A stretch of 7,078 nt of DNA from Actinomycetota bacterium. GTDB lineage: Bacteria; Actinomycetota; Actinomycetes; Streptosporangiales; Streptosporangiaceae. The notes under the pieces were generated by a model. It was not told where the DNA came from. It made no database searches and was given only the letters and a program-made list of their open reading frames with translations. The stretch covers positions 1 to 7,078 of the forward strand of contig PMOU01000340.1 of assembly GCA_003161205.1 (NCBI GenBank). The letters are read 5' to 3'. Shown here one piece after another: positions 1-5,870 of the stretch; position 1 is the stretch's first letter; every line of letters begins with the position of its first letter. A program made the translations under genes and the position numbers.

Positions 1-1
1 G

Positions 2-1075
2 TCGGCACTCAATATCGGTCCGCTGTGCCGCATCATCTTGATCTACGCGGGCGTGGGCGTGGTGGTCGCCCGGCGCCAGCCCCGGAATCCGGTCGGCTGG
101 ATCCTGCTCGTGTTCGTCCTGCTGTTCATGCTCGGCAGCGCTTCCGGCTACTACGCGGTGTACAGCTACCGGCCCGGCCATCACGGCCTCCCGTTCGCGG
201 CCCTGGCCGTGCTCCTGGAACCGGCCTGGATACCTGCGCTCGCCGTCGTTCCGCTGGCCATCCTGCTGTTCCCGGACGGCCACCTGACCTCCAGGCGCTG
301 GCGCCTGGTGCTGTGGATCTACGCGGCCCTATGGACCTCCGGGTTCGCGGCCATCTGGCTTCCCACCGTCATCGCCGTCGCCGGCCACCACGTCCGGCTC
401 GATTCCTTCGGCGACGTGGAGGGTAGCGGCGGACAGTCGGGCAATGCTCTCAGCGCGGTAGAAGTAGTGGTTGTCGCCGCGATCGTGCTGATCTGGCTGT
501 CGTTCGTGGCCCATCAGGTACTCAGCTGGCGCAGGGCCACGGGAGAGCGTCGTCAGCAGCAGAAATGGCTCGCATCGGGTGCTCTCATCACCCTGGTCGG
601 TTTGATCTTGGGCAGCGCCTTCAGCGGGAGCGGCGTGGGCTCGGTGGCCGGGGCCGGGATCGCCGCCCTGCCGGTTGGCATCGGCATCGGCATCCTGAAG
701 TACCGGTTGTACGAAATCGATCGGATCATCAGCCGGACGGTGGCGTACGCGCTGGTCACCGGTCTGCTGGTTGGCGTGTACGCGGGCCTGGTGCTGCTCG
801 CGACACACGTGCTTGAGGTGTCCTCCCCGGTGGCCGTGGCCGCGTCGACGCTGGTCGCGGCGGCGCTATTCAACCCGTTGCGCCGGCAGATACAGCAACT
901 GGTCGACCGGCGGTTCAACCGGGCCCGCTATGACGCCGAACGGACCGTGCGGGCGTTCGCCGCCCGGCTGATGGACGCGGTGGACCTGGATGCGGTCCGG
1001 GACGACCTGGCGGACGTGGTGAATCAGGCCCTAGAACCAACCCATGTCTCGGTGTGGAGCAGGCCGCACGACTAA
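2..1075 (+). CDS. Polytopic membrane protein, sensor half of a histidine-kinase-like protein with no kinase domain (5' partial)
   Basis: The frame is open from the first in-frame codon (base 2) to a TAA at 1073-1075, giving 357 visible residues. A TTG at 38 could serve as a start, but the reading is already family-like and hydrophobic before it, so the true start probably lies upstream of the window. I see about seven or eight hydrophobic segments, at visible residues of roughly 33-52, 64-90, 102-125, 152-173, 189-210, 213-232, 247-270 and 276-290. Family signatures are the RRQPRNPVGW stretch after the first hydrophobic segment, the FPDG motif, KYRLYEIDRIISRTVAYALV, and the C-terminal basic RRFNRARYDAERTVRAF helix. 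In actinobacterial sensor proteins with this layout, a HisKA_3/HATPase module can follow. Here the protein stops at VWSRPHD, with no H-box or N/G-box. The role is therefore inferred to be membrane signalling without its own kinase activity; the ligand is unknown. The sigma factor gene follows in the same direction after 131 bp. Confidence 0.8.
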   Translation, partial: SALNIGPLCRIILIYAGVGVVVARRQPRNPVGWILLVFVLLFMLGSASGYYAVYSYRPGHHGLPFAALAVLLEPAWIPALAVVPLAILLFPDGHLTSRRWRLVLWIYAALWTSGFAAIWLPTVIAVAGHHVRLDSFGDVEGSGGQSGNALSAVEVVVVAAIVLIWLSFVAHQVLSWRRATGERRQQQKWLASGALITLVGLILGSAFSGSGVGSVAGAGIAALPVGIGIGILKYRLYEIDRIISRTVAYALVTGLLVGVYAGLVLLATHVLEVSSPVAVAASTLVAAALFNPLRRQIQQLVDRRFNRARYDAERTVRAFAARLMDAVDLDAVRDDLADVVNQALEPTHVSVWSRPHD

Positions 1076-1206
1076 GACCAGCACGGCTCATTCGGGTACG
1101 TCCACCTGGAAGCAGCCGCGCCGATGTCGGGTTTACGCCGATTTCCGCTATCTCGTTATCGCGTTCTGGCCGACCTGAATGCGCAAAGCGAACTACCGTG
1201 GGCCAA
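1076..1206 (+). other. Leader region upstream of the sigma factor gene
   Basis: This 131-bp gap lies between the membrane protein stop and the chosen sigma start. The sigma frame stays open through it back to an ATG at 1054, but that stretch does not look like sigma region 2 and overlaps the upstream gene. A weak pair, TTTACG (1132-1137) and TTATCG (1156-1161) with 18 bp between, could be a promoter, but neither hexamer matches a consensus well. I see no strong Shine-Dalgarno sequence and no terminator hairpin, so co-transcription with the upstream gene is possible. Confidence 0.3.
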
Positions 1207-2733
1207 ATGGAGGACCGTGAGGTTATCGCGGCGATCGTGTCCGGTGACCCGGCCGGGCTCGCCGAAGCTTATGACAGGTACGGCGTGGCGCTCTACGCGT
1301 ACTGCCGTTCCTTGCTGCGCGAACCGGCCGATGCCGCCGACGCTCTGCAGGATACGTTCCTCATCGCGGCCGCCCGGCTCCGCGAGCTCCGCGACCCGGC
1401 CAGGCTCCGTCCCTGGTTCTACGCGGTCGCGCGCAACGAGTGCCTGCGGCGGCTACGAGCCGGGAAGGCCATGGCCGCGCCGGCGGAGGCGAAGGACGTG
1501 CTGTCCCCGCCGGCCGACGTCAGCCGCGAGACCGAGCGTGCGGACCTGCGGGAGCTGGTCAGGACAGCGATCTTCGGGCTGAACCCGGGCGAGCGGGACG
1601 TGATCGAGCTGAGCCTGGTCCACGAGCTTGAGGGGCACGACCTGGCGGACGCGCTGGGGGTGTCGGGTAACCACGCAGACGCTCTGCTGTCGCGGGCTCG
1701 CACCCAGCTGGACAGGTCCCTCGGGGCGCTGGTCGTGGCGCGTACCGGCCGGCCGGGGTGTCTCGTCCTCGACCTCGTGCTGAGGGACTGGGACGGGCCG
1801 CTGACGGTGCTGATGCGAAAGCGGGTCAGCCGGCATATAGCGCAGTGCGAGATCTGCGGTGAGCGCAAGCGCCATACGCTGACGCCGGCGTTGTTCGCCG
1901 GCCTGACGCCACTGGTCTTGGTCACGCCCGGGTTCCGCGATCAGCTGCTGAGGATCATGGCCGACCGGACGCCGGCCGGGCTGTCGCAGCGGCTGAGCGT
2001 GGCGAATGGTGCGGGACGGTTCGGACCCGCCGGTTTCCCGACGCCCGTCAGGGCGCCATGGGCATCGCCGTGGCACCGCACCGTGAACCCTTCGGCCGCG
2101 GTGGCCAGCGCGGCCACGTCGGTCGTGGCCGCCGGGGCCATCGCCGTCGTGGTCATCGGCGGCGTGCCGCACGACCCGTCGTCCGCCTCCGGCGACGGAA
2201 CGACCCATGGTGCACCGGCCAGCACCGGGAGCCCGTCTTCGGCGCGTCGCGGGCCGGCCGTCAATAAAGGAAGCGGACTAGCGCCCTTGGCTGCGGCTTC
2301 GTCGTCGAGATCGGGCGGCACGACCTCCCCGCATTCACCCGGCGTCGCGGTCGCATCGAGCTCCGCCGTCGCCACCACGGTGTCATCTCCGTCCGCGGCT
2401 TCCTCGGCATCAGCACGCCCCTCGGCGACACCGGTGGTGAGCCAGGGCACCGTGACGGCGTCGCCCGGGACCCTGGACCTGGTCACCGTCGACGGCACGG
2501 CGTCCGGGAAGTTCACGCTGACCGCCAGCGGCGGTCCGGTCAGCGACTACTCGATCACGGCCGGCCCGACGCTGGCGGGCAAGCTGACCGTGTCACCGTC
2601 GACGGGGGCGCTGGCGGCCGGGAAGAGCGTGACGGTGACCGTGACCTCGACCAGCCTGGTCGCCCTGGACGGGCAGCTCACCGTCAGCCCCGGCGGCCAG
2701 ACCGTCACGGTGCTGGTCAGCATCGGACTCTAG
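1207..2733 (+). CDS. ECF-like sigma factor fused to a ZAS-type zinc motif, a transmembrane helix and a predicted extracytoplasmic beta-rich domain
   Basis: 508 residues from ATG 1207. Residues 15-92 match sigma-70 region 2: a DRYGVALYAYCRSLL helix, the DALQDTFLIA motif, then the RPWFYAVARNECLRRLR helix that contacts the -10 element. Residues 113-170 match region 4: LNPGERDVIELSLVHELEGHDLADALGVS, then the ALLSRARTQL recognition helix. Residues 185-217 hold C185, H210, C214 and C217, the H-x3-C-x2-C layout of zinc anti-sigma factors. Residues 297-320 form one transmembrane helix; 325-410 are a Ser/Thr/Ala/Pro-rich stalk; 411-508 are a beta-rich domain. The expected topology is sigma and zinc parts inside, C-terminus outside. 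The sigma part would direct RNA polymerase, while the rest would hold it at the membrane until a signal arrives (inference). A GTG at 1198 is an alternative start; the longer ATG at 1054 is unlikely. Sigma factors fused to anti-sigma-like and membrane domains are known in Actinobacteria, but I cannot assign an exact ECF group. Confidence 0.88.
   Translation: MEDREVIAAIVSGDPAGLAEAYDRYGVALYAYCRSLLREPADAADALQDTFLIAAARLRELRDPARLRPWFYAVARNECLRRLRAGKAMAAPAEAKDVLSPPADVSRETERADLRELVRTAIFGLNPGERDVIELSLVHELEGHDLADALGVSGNHADALLSRARTQLDRSLGALVVARTGRPGCLVLDLVLRDWDGPLTVLMRKRVSRHIAQCEICGERKRHTLTPALFAGLTPLVLVTPGFRDQLLRIMADRTPAGLSQRLSVANGAGRFGPAGFPTPVRAPWASPWHRTVNPSAAVASAATSVVAAGAIAVVVIGGVPHDPSSASGDGTTHGAPASTGSPSSARRGPAVNKGSGLAPLAAASSSRSGGTTSPHSPGVAVASSSAVATTVSSPSAASSASARPSATPVVSQGTVTASPGTLDLVTVDGTASGKFTLTASGGPVSDYSITAGPTLAGKLTVSPSTGALAAGKSVTVTVTSTSLVALDGQLTVSPGGQTVTVLVSIGL
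1759..1857 (+). other. Zinc anti-sigma (zf-HC2/ZAS-like) motif inside the sigma factor
   Basis: Residues C185, H210, C214 and C217 are arranged as C-x24-H-x3-C-x2-C. The H-x3-C-x2-C core is the hallmark of ZAS anti-sigma factors such as RsrA, and the upstream Cys sits at about the distance of the fourth ligand in that family. The intervening residues include DWDGPLT, like the D-G-L stretch of zf-HC2 domains. Zinc binding is inferred, not shown. Confidence 0.75.
2095..2166 (+). other. Single transmembrane helix of the sigma factor fusion
   Basis: Residues 297-320 are Ala/Val/Ile/Gly-rich with no charge. They are preceded by R282 and R291 and followed by PHD and a long Ser/Thr-rich tract. By the positive-inside tendency, the N-terminal sigma part faces the cytoplasm and the C-terminal part faces outward. 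Confidence 0.75.
2437..2730 (+). other. C-terminal Ig-like/BACON-like beta domain of the sigma factor fusion
   Basis: Residues 411-508 alternate short Thr/Val-rich strands with Gly/Ser/Pro turns (VTASPGTLDL, GKFTLTASGG, LTVSPSTGALAAGKSVTVTV, GQLTVSPGGQTVTVLVSIGL). The pattern resembles BACON or other Ig-fold domains, which often bind carbohydrate or act as spacers on the cell surface. The family call comes from strand pattern only; the ligand is unknown. Confidence 0.5.
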
Positions 2734-2753
2734 GCCGGCCCCGCGACGCCGCG

Positions 2754-5744
2754 CTACCACTCGACGAGGGTCCAGATCTCCGGCCGGGGCGCGTCGCCGA
2801 CGTCGACGGACGCGAATCGCCTGGCCGCCTCCTTCAGGTGCGTGATCGCCGCATCGCCCTGGCCGGCGGCGTGCAGCAGGTCGGCCATGTTCGTATGCAG
2901 CGCCGCGACCCGGTGCTGGTCGCCGAGCTCGCGGCCGAGCTCGAGCGCCTCGGCGGCGACCGTCAGCGCCTCGCGGCCCCGGCCGGTTTCGGCCAGCAGG
3001 CGGGCCAGGTTGTTCAGCGCCGCGACGGCCGAGCCCAGCGAGACTGGGCCAGCACCGCTGTCAGGTCGCCGTCGCGCTTCGGCCAGGCTGTCCCGCAGGT
3101 AGGTTTCGGCCGCGGCGGCGTCACCGGCTCGTGCGGCGAGCATGCCGAGCACGTTGAGCGCTTGCGCGGTGGCGCCGTGATCGCCGCCGGCCTGGGCGCA
3201 GGCGAGCGCGGCCTGGCCGAGAGCGGCGGCCTGGCCCGCGTCACCGCGCCGGTAAGCGACCACGGCGCGGTCGGCTTGCGCTCGGGCCAGGCGGCCCGGC
3301 TCCGCGTCCTCGACCAGTTCGGTGACGACGGCGAGATGTGCGTCGGCCAGCTCCCAGTCACCCAATCGGTGATGCACGTCGGCCAGCTTGTGCTCGATGC
3401 CCGCCTGCACGGCGCGATCGTCTTCTCCGCCGCCGGCGATAGCCGCGGCGGTCTCGAACTCGGCGAGCGCCTCCCGGTACCGGCCAAGGACGACCAGCAC
3501 GTCGCCGAGGGCGATCCGCCCGGGCAGCTGCGGGAAGCCGAGAGCCAGGGCCCGGGCCAGGTGCGCCCGCGCCTGTTCGTGCGCGTAGAGCTCACCGGCC
3601 AGCTCGCCGGCCCGCCACCACCACTGCGCCGCCTCGGCGTCCCGGCCGGCCAGCTGCATATGGCCCGCCACGGTCGCGGCCCGGGTGGTGGCCGGATCGC
3701 GCTCGTAGCGGCGGGTGAGGATGTCGGCCGCGCGGCTGTGCAGCAGCCGCCGCCGGGCCAAGGTGGCCGATTCGTACGCGGTCCGGCGCAGTGCCTCGTA
3801 CGGGAACCCGTAGGACGGCGCCTGGTTGTCGGCGGTGACCGGGGATGGGGAGACGGGCGGGGGAATCTCGCTCAGCAACGACCGCGCGAGAGCCTCCTCG
3901 ATGGCCTCGACGATCTCGTCCTCGCCCCGGCCACTCACCGCCCGCAGCAGGTCCGCGTCGTTGTCGCTGCCGAGCACCGCGGCCGCGGTCAGCATCTGCC
4001 GGGTCGGCTCGCTGACGGCCTGCAGTCGGGTCCGCAGCAGCTCCCTGACGCTGGCGGGCGGCCACCAGTCCACACCGGGCGCGTCGGCCATGGCCGAGAG
4101 CCCGGCCGAGCGCAGCGCCTCCACGTACTCGCGGACCAGCATCGGCAGCCCGCGCGTCTCAGCTAGCAGCCGGCTCACGTCGACTCGCGGCATCCCGTCT
4201 AGCTCGAGCAGCGCGCCGATGGCCTCGGCGCCGAGCGTGCCCGGCTCGATGGTCTCACCCGCCCGCTGGCCTTCGGCCTCGGTGAGCGCGGTCCGCAGGA
4301 CCCGGAGCCGCCCCGCTTGTTCGGGCTGCCAGGACAGGACGAGCAGCAGCGGCCAGTCGGCCAGCCGCCGCACGAGATAGGCGAGCAGGCCAAGCGACGA
4401 ACTGTCCGCCCAGTGCACATCCTCGACCACGATCAAGCCGGGCCCAGGAACCCGCTTACCGCCAGGGTCGGGGGTTCCGCGCGCATCGCCGGCCGCGGCC
4501 AGCAGCGTGTCGGCGATGGCCGCGTAGAGCCGGGTGACGGCCACCGGGCTGTCGAGCGCCGGCGCGGCCGAGTCGGGCTGGGCCGCGGCCAGCGCCGGCA
4601 CCAGGCGCCCCGCCATCGCCGCCGTCTGCGCCGGGAGCGCGTCCGGCAGGTCGGGCCGGATCGCGAGCGCGGTCCGCAGCAGGTCGGCGGCCAGCACGAA
4701 CGGAAGCGCGGTCTCGCCGTCGTGGCACCGGGTCGCCAGCACGGTGGCACCAGCTTCGGCCGCCTGGTTGCGGAGTTCGGTGATGAGCCGGGTCTTTCCG
4801 ATGCCCGCCTGGCCGATGATCGCCACCACCCGGCCGTGACGCCCGGTGGCCCGCCAGGCCGCCCCCAGCGCGGCCAGCTCGGCCGCCCGGCCCACCAGCG
4901 GCCAGGTCATCGCGGCTTGGCGTTCGCTGACCCCGGCGTCATCGCCGGCGGCGGGTTCCGCGAGCGGCGGCGCCTGCGGCCCCGGGGCTCCGGCCAGGGC
5001 CGAGGCCTGCGGCGCAGGTTCCAGCCGGCCCGCGCGCACGTCGTCGTAGAGCTGTGTCGTCTCGGGCAGCGGTCGTACGGCGAGGTCCCGGTCGAGTAGC
5101 CGCACCAGGGTCCGGTACTGACGCATGGCGGCCGAGCGCTGGCCGGCCCAGCCGTGCAGCTTGATGATGGCCTGGTGGGCGGGCTCATGCAGCGGATCGA
5201 GCTGAAGCCAGCGGCGGGCGTGCCCGGCCGCGCGGTCAAGCTCGCCGGCCGCGATGCAGGCGGCCACCAGCCGCTGCAGCCCGCGGGCCAGGGACTGCCT
5301 GAGCTCCTCACTCACCGTCGCCTGCCATTCCTCGAACTCCGGGCAGCCGCGCAGGGTAAAGCCGGCCAGGAAGTCATCCCGGTACAGCCGGGCGGCCCGC
5401 TCAAGTGACGAGGCGTCCGGCTGGATGATCAGGGTCTCGAATTCGCGTACGTCGACCTGGACCGTGCCCGGGTCGAGGGCGACCGCCACCCGGCTGATCG
5501 CCAGCCCGTCGCCCATGGCGGCGGCGGTAACCGACAGGGTGCGCCGCAGGGAGGCCCGTCCCTTGGCGCTTTCCGCCTCGGGCCAGAGCAGGTCGGTGAG
5601 CTGATCGCGGCTGTGCTCGCGGCCGGTGACCGCGAGCAGCGCAAGAAGAGCCGTGGCCTTCCTGGTGTCGAAGGTGACCGGCCTGCCATCGCGCCTGACT
5701 ATCGGTGCCCCGAGGAGAGCCAGGCTGAGCTCTGTCCTTGCCAT
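2754..5744 (-). CDS. AfsR-like SARP regulator: winged helix, BTAD, STAND ATPase and TPR-like repeats
   Basis: 996 residues. Residues 1-95 form an OmpR-like winged helix (LALLGAPIVRRDGRPV, RKATALLALLAV, DQLTDLLWPE, the SLRRTL helix). Residues 98-240 are a bacterial transcriptional activation domain (DDFLAGF, CPEFEEW, LHEPAHQAIIKLH, YRTLVRLLDRDLAVRP). A Pro/Ala-rich linker follows, then an AAA_16/STAND ATPase from about 281: PLVGRAAEL, Walker A GQAGIGKT (311-318) and Walker B LIVVEDVHWAD (436-446). Residues 562-680 are the helical region usual after such ATPases. Residues 700-975 are TPR-like helical repeats (GRYREALAEFETA, GDAAAAETYLRDSLAEA, GRGREALTVAAEAL). Length and order resemble AfsR, a SARP regulator of antibiotic production. 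There is no C-terminal LuxR helix-turn-helix. ATG 5744 fits the start of the SARP fold and has GGTGG just upstream; the frame runs on to an ATG at 5987 but that part lacks domain character. It probably activates transcription by binding direct repeats near promoters; targets are unknown. Confidence 0.9.
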   Translation of the reverse strand: MARTELSLALLGAPIVRRDGRPVTFDTRKATALLALLAVTGREHSRDQLTDLLWPEAESAKGRASLRRTLSVTAAAMGDGLAISRVAVALDPGTVQVDVREFETLIIQPDASSLERAARLYRDDFLAGFTLRGCPEFEEWQATVSEELRQSLARGLQRLVAACIAAGELDRAAGHARRWLQLDPLHEPAHQAIIKLHGWAGQRSAAMRQYRTLVRLLDRDLAVRPLPETTQLYDDVRAGRLEPAPQASALAGAPGPQAPPLAEPAAGDDAGVSERQAAMTWPLVGRAAELAALGAAWRATGRHGRVVAIIGQAGIGKTRLITELRNQAAEAGATVLATRCHDGETALPFVLAADLLRTALAIRPDLPDALPAQTAAMAGRLVPALAAAQPDSAAPALDSPVAVTRLYAAIADTLLAAAGDARGTPDPGGKRVPGPGLIVVEDVHWADSSSLGLLAYLVRRLADWPLLLVLSWQPEQAGRLRVLRTALTEAEGQRAGETIEPGTLGAEAIGALLELDGMPRVDVSRLLAETRGLPMLVREYVEALRSAGLSAMADAPGVDWWPPASVRELLRTRLQAVSEPTRQMLTAAAVLGSDNDADLLRAVSGRGEDEIVEAIEEALARSLLSEIPPPVSPSPVTADNQAPSYGFPYEALRRTAYESATLARRRLLHSRAADILTRRYERDPATTRAATVAGHMQLAGRDAEAAQWWWRAGELAGELYAHEQARAHLARALALGFPQLPGRIALGDVLVVLGRYREALAEFETAAAIAGGGEDDRAVQAGIEHKLADVHHRLGDWELADAHLAVVTELVEDAEPGRLARAQADRAVVAYRRGDAGQAAALGQAALACAQAGGDHGATAQALNVLGMLAARAGDAAAAETYLRDSLAEARRRPDSGAGPVSLGSAVAALNNLARLLAETGRGREALTVAAEALELGRELGDQHRVAALHTNMADLLHAAGQGDAAITHLKEAARRFASVDVGDAPRPEIWTLVEW
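4791..4814 (-). other. Walker A (P-loop) of the SARP regulator ATPase
   Basis: The minus strand reads GQAGIGKT, an exact G-x4-GK-T P-loop, at residues 311-318. With the Walker B-like VVEDVHWAD at 438-446 it shows that the nucleotide-binding site is intact. Confidence 0.9.
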
Positions 5745-5752
5745 TCCGGCCA

Positions 5753-5804
5753 CCGTAACGCACCTTCGTAAAAAAACACACGAGAAGGCTTGACTGCCGT
5801 AACG
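5753..5804. repeat. Direct repeat CCGTAACG, two copies 44 bp apart
   Basis: Exact 8-bp copies lie at 5753-5760 and 5797-5804. The start-to-start distance of 44 bp equals four 11-bp steps, so both would sit on about the same face of the helix. A shorter CGTAA also occurs at 5767-5771. SARP regulators are known to bind direct repeats set at about 11-bp or 22-bp steps, so these are candidate operator half-sites. Confidence 0.45.
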
Positions 5805-5860
5805 ATCTCGTATCGCCTTCTTTCTAAGCTGATGGTGCGTCGCAAATGATGCCGGAGACC

Positions 5861-5866
5861 GGAGAG
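5861..5866 (+). promoter_or_regulatory. Ribosome binding site of the PP2C phosphatase
   Basis: GGAGAG lies four bases before ATG 5871. It is the second copy of a tandem 7-bp CCGGAGA (5852-5858 and 5859-5865), so a second GGAG sits 7 bp further up. An in-frame TGA at 5847-5849 with no start codon in between fixes ATG 5871 as the first possible start. Confidence 0.8.
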
Positions 5867-5870
5867 TGAT

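Larger units (their letters stand above)
5745..5870. promoter_or_regulatory. Divergent intergenic control region between the SARP regulator and the PP2C phosphatase
   Basis: Both genes start away from this 126-bp gap, so it must hold promoters for each unless one is read from afar. It is visibly richer in A/T than the flanking genes. It contains TTGACT (5790-5795), a good -35-like hexamer toward the phosphatase. The only nearby -10-like sequence is TATCGC at 5811 with a short 15-bp spacer, so the promoter is not firm. Also present are two exact CCGTAACG copies, an inverted repeat AGAAGGC (5783-5789)/GCCTTCT (5815-5821), another ACGAGA (5780-5785)/TCTCGT (5806-5811), and a seven-A run (5770-5776) in a hairpin loop. 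The density of repeats suggests an operator, possibly for the adjacent SARP protein (inference). Confidence 0.6.

Noticed and set aside
1054..1206. Longer sigma factor start at ATG 1054
   Set aside because: It overlaps the upstream gene and adds 51 residues unlike sigma factor sequence. The family-like MEDREVIAAIVSGDPAGLAE begins at 1207.
1453..2516. Minus-strand open frames opposite the sigma factor gene
   Set aside because: Low-complexity shadow translations with no motif. The plus strand encodes sigma regions 2 and 4 and the zinc motif.
2733..2740. GGCCGGCC palindrome as a terminator between the convergent genes
   Set aside because: It is only 8 bp with no loop or U-run, and such palindromes are frequent by chance in DNA this rich in GC.
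2838..5099. Long plus-strand open frames opposite the SARP gene (2838-4166 and 4317-5099)
   Set aside because: They are antisense shadows of GC-rich coding sequence. Their translations are Arg/Gly/Gln-rich with no domain, while the minus strand shows an unbroken multi-domain protein.
5790..5816. Complete sigma-70 promoter TTGACT/TATCGC for the phosphatase
   Set aside because: The -35 match is good, but the spacer is only 15 bp and the -10 lacks the final T, so I kept it only as a possible element of the control region.
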